Shown here: positions 8,469 through 16,220 of the stretch, piece after piece | How the letters are laid out: each line of letters begins with the position of its first letter | Position numbering within the stretch: the stretch's first letter is position 1 | NCBI GenBank assembly: GCA_017983515.1 | Contig: JAGOBF010000012.1 | Coordinates: forward strand, 1-43,104 | Origin: Promineifilum sp. | Lineage (GTDB): Bacteria > Chloroflexota > Anaerolineae > Promineifilales > Promineifilaceae | Direction: 5' to 3' | Length of the DNA stretch: 43,104 nucleotides | Position numbers and translations under genes: made by a program | The notes under the pieces: model-generated | The model's database searches: none | What the model saw: the letters and a program-made list of their open reading frames with translations, nothing else | What the model was told of the DNA's origin: nothing

Positions 8469-8717
8469 GTGTCTACAGCACGGGTAATGACGGACGAAGA
8501 ACAACGGGCCCAACAGAAGGCCGCTCTGGATCGTATTCGCAACGGCCTGGCAACGAGGGCGCGTATTCTCGTGTCGCCCGATGCCTGCCCCGTATGCCGG
8601 GCGCGAGAAGGGGCTTATGCGTTTGAGGATATACCCGAACTACCGCTGGAAGGTTGCTCGCGGCCGGGCGGATGTAATGCCGTCTATGAGCCGGTGCTCG
8701 ACCTCTTTGGGCCCTAA
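8469..8717 (+). CDS. Small Cys-rich (zinc-ribbon-like) hypothetical protein
   Basis: 82 aa, starting at a GTG with a good AGGAG Shine-Dalgarno (8458-8462) 6 bases upstream. The N-terminal 30 residues are charged and helical (DEEQRAQQKAALDRIR). The C-terminal half has CPVCRAREGAYAF followed by EGCSRPGGCNAVYEP, so four cysteines in CxxC...CxxxxxC spacing that could hold one zinc. Its own promoter and ribosome binding site support it as a real gene. I do not recognise a function. It meets the J-domain-like gene tail to tail with 12 bases between them. Confidence 0.7.
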   Translation: MSTARVMTDEEQRAQQKAALDRIRNGLATRARILVSPDACPVCRAREGAYAFEDIPELPLEGCSRPGGCNAVYEPVLDLFGP

Positions 8718-8729
8718 ACGCGCCGCTTC

Positions 8730-9731
8730 CTAATACATATCGTCCACACTATCGTCTTCGTCCTGACCGTCGTTCGATTCCCACGGCCGGGGGTTTCGTG
8801 GCCGCCAGCTACCATCCGACCCGAACAGATTCCCCTCGTCGGCCTGCTCCAGCCCCAGATTGTAGACGATGTCGGCCAGATCATCGCCGCTGACTTCGAC
8901 TCCTTCCCGCTCGACCTCTTCCAGTTGTGTTTCCAGCACGTCGCGCTCGACCATCTTCTCGGACACGCGCCGGCGCAAATCGGCCGCCAGATCGGACAGC
9001 AGGTCGCGCCCGGCGGCGGCGGCCGTTTCAGCTCGTTTCATGAGTCGCGCGCTGTTGTGCTTTTCCAGCGTGCTCATCTCGGAGGCGATTTCAGCCAGCC
9101 GGCGGCGGCAATGATCCACTTCCCGTTGTAGCGCCGCGGCCAGCTCTTCCAGGGTTTGCGGCGTATAGGAGACGGTGTCCGGCTCGCCGGCCAGCGTTTC
9201 CAGCGCCTCCAGGTCGCCCGCGGCGTAGGCGGCGTTGATAGCCATCATCATGTCCGTCCGGTAAGCTCTGTCGGCCTCGTCGAGCACCAGGTCGGGATGG
9301 AAGCGGCGGGCCAGACGGCGGTAGAGTTGCTTGAGGGCGGCCAGGCGCGTGCCTTCCAGCGCAGGGCGGGGCATCTCTGACCGGGATCGATAGCGATAGG
9401 AACCGGACGAAGCCGCGCTCTCCTCGAATCGCCACGCCTCTTCAGCCTGACCGTCCGTGGGTATATCGTCGTCCCACAGGAGTTCGCCGCTCTGATAGCG
9501 GCGCAGTTCCCGCCGCACGCCGTCGATCTCCGCCTGGAGCGCATCGAGACGTTGGCTCAGCTTTTCCAGACGGGCGCGTAGCCGATATTCGAAAGCACTG
9601 ATAGCGGCCAGCCGCTCGGCCAGCTGGGCTTCGGCGTCGATGAGTTGGGGGCGCAACGCGTCCAGCAGCTCCTGTAGCTCCCGGACGCGCTCGCGCCAGT
9701 TGTCGCCGGTGGGGGTCAGCTTGCTGTCCAT
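8730..9731 (-). CDS. Coiled-coil protein with a J-domain-like HPD segment
   Basis: 333 aa. Residues 10-85 are a predicted coiled coil (ELQELLDALRPQLIDAEAQL and following heptads). A J-like region around 130-185 contains LKQLYRRLARRFHPDLVLDE and AINAAYAAGDLEALETLA: the helix, HPD and helix arrangement of DnaJ domains, which stimulate Hsp70 ATPase. A second coiled coil (about 195-280; ALQREVDHCRRRLAEIASEM) follows, and the tail is acidic. No DnaJ zinc fingers or client-binding domain are present, so this would be a specialised co-chaperone or scaffold. An extended -10 lies about 40 bases upstream. The partner is unknown. Confidence 0.78.
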   Translation of the reverse strand: MDSKLTPTGDNWRERVRELQELLDALRPQLIDAEAQLAERLAAISAFEYRLRARLEKLSQRLDALQAEIDGVRRELRRYQSGELLWDDDIPTDGQAEEAWRFEESAASSGSYRYRSRSEMPRPALEGTRLAALKQLYRRLARRFHPDLVLDEADRAYRTDMMMAINAAYAAGDLEALETLAGEPDTVSYTPQTLEELAAALQREVDHCRRRLAEIASEMSTLEKHNSARLMKRAETAAAAGRDLLSDLAADLRRRVSEKMVERDVLETQLEEVEREGVEVSGDDLADIVYNLGLEQADEGNLFGSDGSWRPRNPRPWESNDGQDEDDSVDDMY

Positions 9732-9768
9732 AGGTCGGATTCCGATCTCGTTTCGCCTCTAACGATAG

Positions 9769-9777
9769 ATGATAGCA
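9769..9777 (-). promoter_or_regulatory. Extended -10 promoter of the J-domain-like gene
   Basis: The minus strand reads TGC-TATCAT, the same TGCTA start seen before tRNA-Glu, tmRNA, the response regulator and the DppB permease. No clear -35. Confidence 0.45.
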
Positions 9778-9852
9778 TACCCGGCCGCGGGCCGGCAGTC
9801 GATCAGGAGAGGAGGCCGGGCTTTTCAGTTGTGAGTCGATTTGGAAGTGTAG

Positions 9853-9989
9853 CGCCGGATTCTTGTCCGGCGGTGGGGGTCGGCCGGGGAGCCGGTTAAG
9901 AAATCGGCCTCGGGGAGACCGGCCGATTACTGCAAAGTCTGAATCAGGAGACGGACTGACCGATCTTCAATCCGTCTCCTGTCTGATTC
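9853..9989. repeat. Cluster of three inverted repeats in a 282-base intergenic region
   Basis: There is no gene between 9732 and 10013. Three hairpins are visible: CGCCGGA/TCCGGCG (9853-9872), AATCGGCC/GGCCGATT (9902-9928), and a longer imperfect one with arms GAATCAGGAGACGGA and TCCGTCTCCTG plus TGATTC (9941-9989). The last lies 25 bases beyond the stop of the minus-strand hydrolase gene and could end its transcript, although no T run follows. The GGCCGG-rich nature resembles dispersed intergenic repeats. Confidence 0.5.
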
Positions 9990-10013
9990 GGCGTGGTGTC
10001 GGGTTTCCCGGAC

Positions 10014-11333
10014 TTAAGGGGTTGTTCCGGCCAGCACCTTGTTGACCATCACATCGACCACTTTTGCGGCCTCATCGACCCAGGGGCTGTGGCCGGAGTG
10101 TTCGAACCAGATCAACTCCTTGTGCGGCGCTGCCAGCTTTTGCAGATAATCCTCGGCCAGCGCCGGCGGGGCGTTGACGTCGTGCCGGCCCTCCAGGAAG
10201 TAGACGGGCACTTCCAGACGCGGCGCCTGTTCGCGCAGGTCAACGTCCCAGAGTTGCCAATAGACGGCGTCGAGCGTGGCCAGCAGGCCCCAGGCGTAGT
10301 TAACCTTGTCAACCAGACCATATTCGTCGGCGGCAATGTCGCCGAACGTATCGTAGCCGGGGCCGGTGATGGCCGGATTGCTCATCATGTATTGGCTCAG
10401 AACCAGTACATAGCTGCTGAACTTGCGAGCAACCCCCTTTCCATAGTAGGGCGGCGGGCCTTGCTTTTTGAGCGCCGCCACTTTCCTGAAATTACCGCTC
10501 TCGAAGGACAGCCGCAGAGCCAGATCGTAATCGTAGAGATCGGTCTCCAGAAAATCCACCATCTGGGCCGCGCCGGCGAAGGCGTGGTACATATCCGGGG
10601 CGCGCTGTACCATCCAGACCCCCAACGCTGTGCCCCAGGATTCGCCCAGGATATAGATTTTTTCCTGATCGAAGCGTTGTCGCAGGTAGCGGGTCAGGGC
10701 GAGGCCATCGTCGACATAGCGCTCCGGCGTCAGGCCGGCCACATCGACCGCACCATACGATTTACCCGCGCCCGGCTGCTCCCAATTGACGACCACGAAG
10801 TGCTGCTCCAGTTCGCCGAGCTGTTTGCGGGTGGCCGCCAGCTGGCTGCCGCCCGGCCCGCCGGCCAGAAACAACAGCACTGGCTTGGTCTGGTCGTGGC
10901 CGCGAATGGAGATCCACTGCCGGCTGCCGTTTAGTTCAACTTGTTCGAGTTCGGCGATGCTGCCGGGCACGGGGCGGCCGTCTGCGTCGACGATGGGCGG
11001 CGTGGAGGCGAACCATTGTGACAGGAAAACCGCCAAAACCGAGACGCCAACAATAGCGGCGATAATGAGCAGCTTGTAGGGTAGCGTATCGGCGTGGGCG
11101 ACCAGGACGAAGAGCAGCCCCGCATCGATGATTGCCAGCGCCAACCAGGCGTACCAGGGTACCGATGTTATCAGGGGCAGCAGGACCACCGGCAGCATCG
11201 TTACCCCCAGTAGCACGCTACCGAGTATCAGCAGTATAGCCCGCCCTGCGTTTCGTATCCCCTGCCCGGGGGTAGGCTGTTTTTTCACATCCGGCCGATC
11301 GGTCGTGATCCGCGGACTTGTTATGGTGCTCAT
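10014..11333 (-). CDS. Membrane-anchored alpha/beta hydrolase, proline iminopeptidase-like (S33)
   Basis: 439 aa. Three hydrophobic segments fill residues 30-110 (AILLILGSVLLGVTMLPVV; WYAWLALAIIDAGLLFVLV; LLIIAAIVGVSVLAVFL), then an alpha/beta hydrolase domain. That domain has LAGGPGGSQ (oxyanion loop, HGGPG-like), GESWGTALG with the nucleophilic serine, GRHDVNAP with the likely Asp, and HSGHSPW with the His. The layout matches prolyl aminopeptidase relatives. With three helices and a cytoplasmic N-terminus the catalytic domain should lie outside the membrane. It is the last gene of a minus-strand run following a LAL regulator, which may control it. The substrate is not predictable; a peptidase or esterase are both possible. 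Confidence 0.83.
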   Translation of the reverse strand: MSTITSPRITTDRPDVKKQPTPGQGIRNAGRAILLILGSVLLGVTMLPVVLLPLITSVPWYAWLALAIIDAGLLFVLVAHADTLPYKLLIIAAIVGVSVLAVFLSQWFASTPPIVDADGRPVPGSIAELEQVELNGSRQWISIRGHDQTKPVLLFLAGGPGGSQLAATRKQLGELEQHFVVVNWEQPGAGKSYGAVDVAGLTPERYVDDGLALTRYLRQRFDQEKIYILGESWGTALGVWMVQRAPDMYHAFAGAAQMVDFLETDLYDYDLALRLSFESGNFRKVAALKKQGPPPYYGKGVARKFSSYVLVLSQYMMSNPAITGPGYDTFGDIAADEYGLVDKVNYAWGLLATLDAVYWQLWDVDLREQAPRLEVPVYFLEGRHDVNAPPALAEDYLQKLAAPHKELIWFEHSGHSPWVDEAAKVVDVMVNKVLAGTTP

Positions 11334-11409
11334 GATTTTCTCCTGTTCTTATCGTGTATCCGGCGGTGCTGATCATTAGAAGGGGCCGTGAACGAAGCTC
11401 GAACGTTGC

Positions 11410-11979
11410 TCATTGGAATGACTCCACAAAGGAATCGATCATAGCCTGATCCCAGGCTTCGACCGGGCCGGAGATGTTGATCAATGCCTGGCCGCCCTTG
11501 CCGGGGAAGATGGCGCTGGCCGATCGATAGGGTCGATTGTTGTGGTTTAGGCCTTCGCTGATGACCAGCGTCGTCTCCTGCCCGCGAATCCGGCAAGGGA
11601 TGTGCTGAACGACGGCGACTTTGGCCAGTACTTCTGTGCCGGACGCTACGCGCAGTTGCGTTTCCAGAACGGCGGGATCGATTTGTATGGTCGCCGGCAT
11701 CTGGATCAGGTAGATGTGGCCGTCGGTGTTGACGTCGCGATAGGCGACCATCGAGAATTCGGCGATCTCGGCCGCATAGGCGTCGCTATACGGTTCAGGT
11801 ACGGCATAGTCGGCGATGGAGCGGCCGACCTCGCTGACCGACGCCGGTTGGCCGTCGAGCACGTTGGTCAATACCCAACCGGCCGACCGGAGCATGATAA
11901 AACCGGCCACGACCACGCTCAGCATTAAGGCGAGCGCGCTGCCGATGATGATTAAAACGAATTTGAGTGTGCGGTTCAT
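11410..11979 (-). CDS. Hypothetical protein with one N-terminal membrane helix
   Basis: 189 aa, family not recognised. Residues 6-31 (FVLIIIGSALALMLSVVVAG and on) form a single membrane anchor or uncleaved signal. The rest is a soluble domain rich in beta-type sequence (HIYLIQMPATIQID; QETTLVISEGLNHNNRPYRS), with a Cys at VQHIPCRIRGQ. The start has an AGGAG Shine-Dalgarno 8 bases upstream. It lies between the 78-aa gene and the membrane hydrolase, separated by 28 and 76 bases respectively, all on one strand, so it is probably expressed with them. A role at the outer face of the membrane is inferred only from topology. Confidence 0.75.
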   Translation of the reverse strand: MNRTLKFVLIIIGSALALMLSVVVAGFIMLRSAGWVLTNVLDGQPASVSEVGRSIADYAVPEPYSDAYAAEIAEFSMVAYRDVNTDGHIYLIQMPATIQIDPAVLETQLRVASGTEVLAKVAVVQHIPCRIRGQETTLVISEGLNHNNRPYRSASAIFPGKGGQALINISGPVEAWDQAMIDSFVESFQ

Positions 11980-12007
11980 GGTAATCTCCTGCTATATCGA
12001 AACACAG

Positions 12008-12244
12008 TCAATCTTTCGGCTCTGATGAAGCTCCCTGTTCCAGCCGTTGAACGGAGATAAGCTCCGCGCCTAGATCGCGAATGCGGCTCAGAAAACCGTG
12101 GAGAGCCGCCTGATCGATCACCGGGCCGCTGAGGGCAGTGACGCCTTCCGGCAGGTGGGTGAGGGTCAGACCCTCGAACCACTCGGCGCGGCGGATATCC
12201 AGGTAGCCCTGGATGCGGATCTCGTAAATGGGTGGCGTGTCCAT
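12008..12244 (-). CDS. 78-aa companion protein of a LAL regulator, function unknown
   Basis: 78 aa with the pattern YEIRIQGYLDIRRAEWFEGL, then LPEGVTALSGPVIDQAALHGFL and RDLGAELISV. I recognise this as a small conserved protein type that often lies beside large LuxR-type regulators and in stress loci of Chloroflexota; no biochemical role is known to me. It is compact, with alternating strands and helices and no Cys. GGAGA lies 10-14 bases before the ATG. The upstream 110 bases contain two inverted repeats that could be operators. It probably opens the short operon with the 189-aa protein and the membrane hydrolase. Confidence 0.75.
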   Translation of the reverse strand: MDTPPIYEIRIQGYLDIRRAEWFEGLTLTHLPEGVTALSGPVIDQAALHGFLSRIRDLGAELISVQRLEQGASSEPKD

Positions 12245-12267
12245 TCTCGTCTATCTCCGGCTTCATC

Positions 12268-12284
12268 CTGTCAACTACTGACAG
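12268..12284. repeat. Inverted repeat upstream of the 78-aa gene
   Basis: CTGTCA/TGACAG arms separated by 5 bases, 24 bases upstream of the ATG at 12244 (minus strand). A candidate operator in the only sizeable gap between the LAL regulator and the genes behind it. Confidence 0.45.
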
Positions 12285-12310
12285 AGTAACCGAAGCGAGG
12301 CTGGTATGTC

Positions 12311-12340
12311 GCCTATCGATCGATAGGTTGGGGGATAGGC
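12311..12340. repeat. Perfect 16-bp palindrome plus flanking half-site
   Basis: CCTATCGATCGATAGG (12312-12327) is a perfect palindrome. An additional GATAGGC at 12334-12340 repeats its right arm and can also pair with GCCTATC at 12311-12317. It lies 15 bases beyond the stop of the LAL gene and 68 bases upstream of the 78-aa gene. It could be an operator for a dimeric regulator or a terminator stem. Confidence 0.5.
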
Positions 12341-12354
12341 TGGGGCGGGAGGGG

Positions 12355-15060
12355 TTAGATCAACTGCCACTCGCGAGCGCGAGCGATGGCCTGCGTTCGG
12401 CCGTGGACGTTCAGTTTGTCGAAAATGTTATGGGCGTGCCATTTGGCCGTGCCGACGGAGATGATCAGTTGATCGGCGATCTCCTGATTGGATAGTCCGG
12501 CAGCGAGCAGTCGCAGCACGTCCATCTCGCGGTCGCTGAGCGGCTCGGTCATCGGCCGGGGCGGGAGGCCGTGGATCGTCGGCGGGCTGCCCTCGGCAGC
12601 GGCGGCCGAGAGGGCGGCCAGCAGTCGATCGACAAAGGCGGGCGCGGCGGCCCGCACGCGCTTCAGCAGCGGGACGAGCACCGGGCCTTCATTGAGAAAG
12701 AGGCGCGCGAACCCTTCCGGCGCGGCCAGGGCCAGGGCTGCCGTCAGCGTGTCGTCGACGTTTCGTTGTCCCAAATCTTGTTGGGCAACCGCCTTCAGCA
12801 GCAGCGCCTCGATGACTGTGCGGTAGCGCCCCGCTTGCCGGGCGGCCGTCGTCAGCTCATTCAGGAGTGGCAGCGCCTCGCCGGATTGTTTTTGCGCCAA
12901 CCCTACGCGCGCCAAGGTCAGGTCTTCAAACTCGCGTAAATACTCTGCCGGGCCGCCGGCGCGAATCGGCCGATAATCTTGCGCCCAGCGCTCGGCCGAG
13001 GCGATATTGCCCTGAGCCAAGTCCAGACGGGCGCGATGGGCCGACGCGAGAAGCGCCAGGCGGGGGATGCCGTAGGAGCGCAGGATCGAGTCCGCCCTGT
13101 GCCAGGCGGTCGTGGCGGCGGCCGGGTCGTCCTGGGCCTGGCTCAGCCGGGCCAGAAACAGATACCCGTAGCGCAGATCATCGACGATGCCGCCTTTTTG
13201 GGCCAGTTCGATGCCGGCCGGAATCAGCCGCGCGGCCTTTGCCAGATCGTCGCGCTCGCGGGCAACCTCGCCCAGGATCATCCAGGCCAGTCCTTTGGGC
13301 GGCAGATCGTCATCGGCGGACACGTCCAGCGCCAACCGGCAGGACGCTTCGGCCGCGGCGAGCCGGCCTTGCTGGATCTGCATCAGCGCCGCCTCGCAGC
13401 GAGCGTTGATGGTCAGATAAGTCACGCCCGCCGTATGGGCCAGCTCGCCGGCCTGACGATAGGCCTGCTCGGCCGCGGCCACGTCGCCGGTCAATTCAAG
13501 GGCCAGCCCCAACGTGTCAGCGGCGCGAGCGGCGGTGTGATCGGCCACGACATGGGGCGGGGACAGGAGGCGGCGCATCGATGCAGCCGCCTGGGTCAAA
13601 TTTTCGCCGCGCATCGCATTCATGGCCGCGCGCAGGGTGATCGCCAAGGCGGGCAGTTCGGGATTCTGGTGCTCAACGAGTTCACTTCCCAGCGACAGCT
13701 CGGCCTGCCGCAGCAAGCCCTCGGCCCGCTCCATTTGCCCGGACAGATATAAAGCCCGCGATGCGTGGAGGCACAAAGCCGGCCGGTCGAGCAACATGGA
13801 GTGGGGCAGGCCATCGAGCCAGCCGGTCAGGCGGGACACGTGGCCGCGCGACCAGGCGGCGGCCTCGCGGATAATCCGTTCCAGAATGTCGGCGATCAAC
13901 ACCGGATCCCCGGTGGCCTGGGCGTGGTGCATGGCTTCGGCCGGCAGGCGGTGGGCCTCATGCCAATGTGCCGCGCGGCGGTGGACGTCCATCCGGGTTG
14001 CTTGATCCAGACCCACGCGTAGTGAATCGGCCATCAAGTGATGATAGCGGTACCATTCGCGCCGCTCATCGAGCGGAATCAGGAAGAGATTGGCCCGGTC
14101 GAGCTGTCGCAGCACGTCTCCGCTGTCATCGCGGCCGGTGACTGCGTTGCAAAGGCCGGCGCTTAACCGGTCGAGCGCGGAAGTCTGCCGCAAGAAATCG
14201 CGCACGCCGGCCTCCTGTTGGCGCAGAACTTCCTCCAGCAAGTAGTCGATCACGTAATGGTGCGCGCCGCTAAAGGAGGCGATTAAGGCGTCGCCTGACT
14301 GCTGCTCGCCCATGCGCGGGGATTTCAGGGCCAGCGCGGCCAGTTGTAGCCCGGCGATCCAGCCCTCGGTGCGGTGTTCGAGGGCCCCCAGCTGGTCATT
14401 CGACAGGTCGAGGCCCATGAGGTGGTTGAGGAATCCTTCGGCCTCTTCGGGCGTAAAGCGTAAATCGGCCGCCCGAATCTCCGTCAACTGCCCCCGCGCC
14501 CGCCAGCGGGATAATGTCAACGGCGGGTCTTCACGCGTGATCAGAATGATATGCAGGCCAGAGCCGGCAAAATCCAGGGCGAACTGCAAAGACTCGTGGA
14601 TGACCGGAGAGTGGATTTTATGATAATCGTCCAGCACCAGAATGAGCGGATGTTCCTCATCCAGCAGTCCGGTTTCATTCAGGAGGGAGGCGAAGATCGC
14701 TTCGACCGGCAGCGATTCGGGGAAGTACCACAGCGCCTGATCCGGTGGTTGCCAGTCCAGCCCCGCTTTCCGGACAGCGGCGACGACGTAGGCGAAGAAG
14801 TTGGCGGGCGCATTGTCGCCCTCATCCAGCGATACCCAGGCGATACGGGCGGCGTTGGCCGGCCTGGTGGCCCAGGATCGAAGGCAATCAGCGATCAGCG
14901 TCGTCTTGCCGTAGCCGGCCGGCGCCGAGATGAGAACGAGCGGATGAGCGTGGCCCAGCCCCTCGTCCAGCTGCCGGCACAACCGTGGGCGCGCCACCCT
15001 ATTGGAGCGGGCGGGCGGGATGTAGAGCTTGGTGTGGAGTAGATCGTGCTTGTCATCCAT
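12355..15060 (-). CDS. Large ATP-binding LuxR (LAL/MalT-like) transcriptional regulator
   Basis: 901 aa, the usual size of MalT-like STAND regulators. It starts LLHTKLYIPPARSN, typical of the family. Walker A is APAGYGKTTL (about 46-55) and Walker B is LILVLDDYH (near 130). The middle is a long array of TPR-like helical repeats (about 400-800). The C-terminus is a LuxR DNA-binding domain from LSDREMDVLRLLAAGLSNQE to the end. Such proteins oligomerise on binding ATP and an inducer and activate neighbouring genes. The inducer cannot be read from sequence. It is divergent from an ABC exporter and followed on its own strand by three small or envelope genes; either side could be a target. Three 9-bp direct repeats lie in its promoter. 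Confidence 0.93.
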   Translation of the reverse strand: MDDKHDLLHTKLYIPPARSNRVARPRLCRQLDEGLGHAHPLVLISAPAGYGKTTLIADCLRSWATRPANAARIAWVSLDEGDNAPANFFAYVVAAVRKAGLDWQPPDQALWYFPESLPVEAIFASLLNETGLLDEEHPLILVLDDYHKIHSPVIHESLQFALDFAGSGLHIILITREDPPLTLSRWRARGQLTEIRAADLRFTPEEAEGFLNHLMGLDLSNDQLGALEHRTEGWIAGLQLAALALKSPRMGEQQSGDALIASFSGAHHYVIDYLLEEVLRQQEAGVRDFLRQTSALDRLSAGLCNAVTGRDDSGDVLRQLDRANLFLIPLDERREWYRYHHLMADSLRVGLDQATRMDVHRRAAHWHEAHRLPAEAMHHAQATGDPVLIADILERIIREAAAWSRGHVSRLTGWLDGLPHSMLLDRPALCLHASRALYLSGQMERAEGLLRQAELSLGSELVEHQNPELPALAITLRAAMNAMRGENLTQAAASMRRLLSPPHVVADHTAARAADTLGLALELTGDVAAAEQAYRQAGELAHTAGVTYLTINARCEAALMQIQQGRLAAAEASCRLALDVSADDDLPPKGLAWMILGEVARERDDLAKAARLIPAGIELAQKGGIVDDLRYGYLFLARLSQAQDDPAAATTAWHRADSILRSYGIPRLALLASAHRARLDLAQGNIASAERWAQDYRPIRAGGPAEYLREFEDLTLARVGLAQKQSGEALPLLNELTTAARQAGRYRTVIEALLLKAVAQQDLGQRNVDDTLTAALALAAPEGFARLFLNEGPVLVPLLKRVRAAAPAFVDRLLAALSAAAAEGSPPTIHGLPPRPMTEPLSDREMDVLRLLAAGLSNQEIADQLIISVGTAKWHAHNIFDKLNVHGRTQAIARAREWQLI

Positions 15061-15081
15061 CTTATGGGAGGCGACTGCCGT

Positions 15082-15110
15082 ATTTAATCAAGTTTTATCA
15101 AGTTAATCAA
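15082..15110 (-). promoter_or_regulatory. Promoter of the LAL regulator gene
   Basis: The minus strand reads TTGATT (15105-15110), a 17-base spacer and TTAAAT (15082-15087). The start codon is at 15060 without a Shine-Dalgarno on its strand. The promoter is built from the tandem repeats listed separately. Confidence 0.5.
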
Positions 15111-15111
15111 G
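15084..15111. repeat. Three tandem 9-bp repeats upstream of the LAL regulator
   Basis: TTAATCAAG (15084-15092), TTTATCAAG (15094-15102) and TTAATCAAG (15103-15111) on the plus strand, about one helical turn apart. They overlap the predicted promoter of the LAL gene. MalT-type regulators bind short direct repeats, so this may be an autoregulatory site. Confidence 0.6.
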
Positions 15112-15224
15112 GCAAATCCGGGGATGAGGGCAGTTGGCGCAGGCTGATTAAATCGCCGGCGCTAGGCCGGCCGATGGCGAGGCGGGCAAACGGCGCCGTT
15201 GCCCGGGCGACAGCGCTCCAGCAC

Positions 15225-15253
15225 TTGACAGGGCATGATGGCGGCGATACAGT
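15225..15253 (+). promoter_or_regulatory. Promoter of the ABC exporter operon
   Basis: TTGACA (15225-15230), a 17-base spacer and TACAGT (15248-15253). The predicted start is near 15260, with GGAG at 15266-15269 and the ATG at 15278. Confidence 0.65.
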
Positions 15254-15277
15254 GCAGTTGTCTCTGGAGTCATAGCC

Positions 15278-16201
15278 ATGATCTACACTGAAAATCTGAC
15301 CAAATTGTTTGGCGACCAGGTTGCCGTCGACCGGCTGAACCTCGACATCGCCGAAGGCGAAGTATTCGGCTTTCTGGGGCCGAACGGCGCGGGCAAGACG
15401 ACGACCATCCGCATGTTGGCCTGTCTCATCGCTCCCACCTCGGGCCGGGCGCGCGTCCTCAACTACGAGGTCGGCCGCGACGATGAGCAAATCCGGCGCA
15501 ACGTCGGCATCCTGACCGAGACGCCCGGCATGTATGACCGGCTTTCGGCCTATCGCAACCTGTCCATTTTCGCCAGACTTTACGAGGTCGAAAAGGTGGA
15601 CTATCAGGTGGAGAAGTACCTGACGCTGCTGGGCCTCTGGGAGCGGCGCAACGACGCCGTGGGCGAGTTCAGCAAGGGCATGCGGCAGAAGTTGGCTATC
15701 GGCCGGGCGTTGCTCCACGAACCACGGGTGTTGTTTCTCGATGAGCCGACGGCCGCCCTCGACCCCGAGGCATCGCGGCTGGTCCACGATTTCGTCGCCG
15801 ATCTGAAGGGACGCGGCCGCACTATCTTCCTCTGCACCCACAATCTGGACGAGGCCGACCGGCTCTGCGACCGCGTGGCCGTGTTCAAAACCCACTTGCG
15901 GGTGCTCGATACGCCCGGCCGGTTGCGGCAACAGGTCTATGGCCGGCAGGTGGCCTTTCACCTGGGTGGGCCGGCGGCGGTATTTTTGCCGCAGGTGCAG
16001 TCATTGCCGTATGTCGAGTCGGCCGAGGCCAAGGACGCCAAGCTGATCGTCACGCTGGACGATCCCGAACGCCGCAATCCCGATATCGTTCGCGCCCTTG
16101 TGGGGGCGGGGGCCGACATCCAGTTCGTAGGTGAACTGCGCTTCTCGCTCGAGGACGTCTACCTGCAACTCATGAAGGAAGATGGATCGGCCGCTGGCTG
16201 A
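15278..16201 (+). CDS. ABC exporter ATP-binding protein (CcmA/DrrA type)
   Basis: 307 aa. The nucleotide-binding domain occupies residues 1-215: Walker A GPNGAGKTTT (about 38-47), signature EFSKGMRQKLAIGRAL in place of LSGGQ (normal in this subfamily), Walker B VLFLDEPTAALDP and the switch His in CTHNLDEA. A C-terminal domain of about 90 residues follows, as in DrrA-like exporters. It powers the ABC-2 permease encoded 19 bases downstream. It starts from a strong TTGACA/TACAGT promoter in the region shared with the divergent LAL regulator, which may control it. The substrate is unknown: drug, lipid or sodium export are all seen for this class. Confidence 0.92.
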   Translation: MIYTENLTKLFGDQVAVDRLNLDIAEGEVFGFLGPNGAGKTTTIRMLACLIAPTSGRARVLNYEVGRDDEQIRRNVGILTETPGMYDRLSAYRNLSIFARLYEVEKVDYQVEKYLTLLGLWERRNDAVGEFSKGMRQKLAIGRALLHEPRVLFLDEPTAALDPEASRLVHDFVADLKGRGRTIFLCTHNLDEADRLCDRVAVFKTHLRVLDTPGRLRQQVYGRQVAFHLGGPAAVFLPQVQSLPYVESAEAKDAKLIVTLDDPERRNPDIVRALVGAGADIQFVGELRFSLEDVYLQLMKEDGSAAG

Positions 16202-16220
16202 GCGCCGGATGGAGAGAGAC

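Noticed and set aside
9993..10934. A 313-aa plus-strand ORF
   Set aside because: Antisense to the alpha/beta hydrolase, which shows a full catalytic triad on the other strand.
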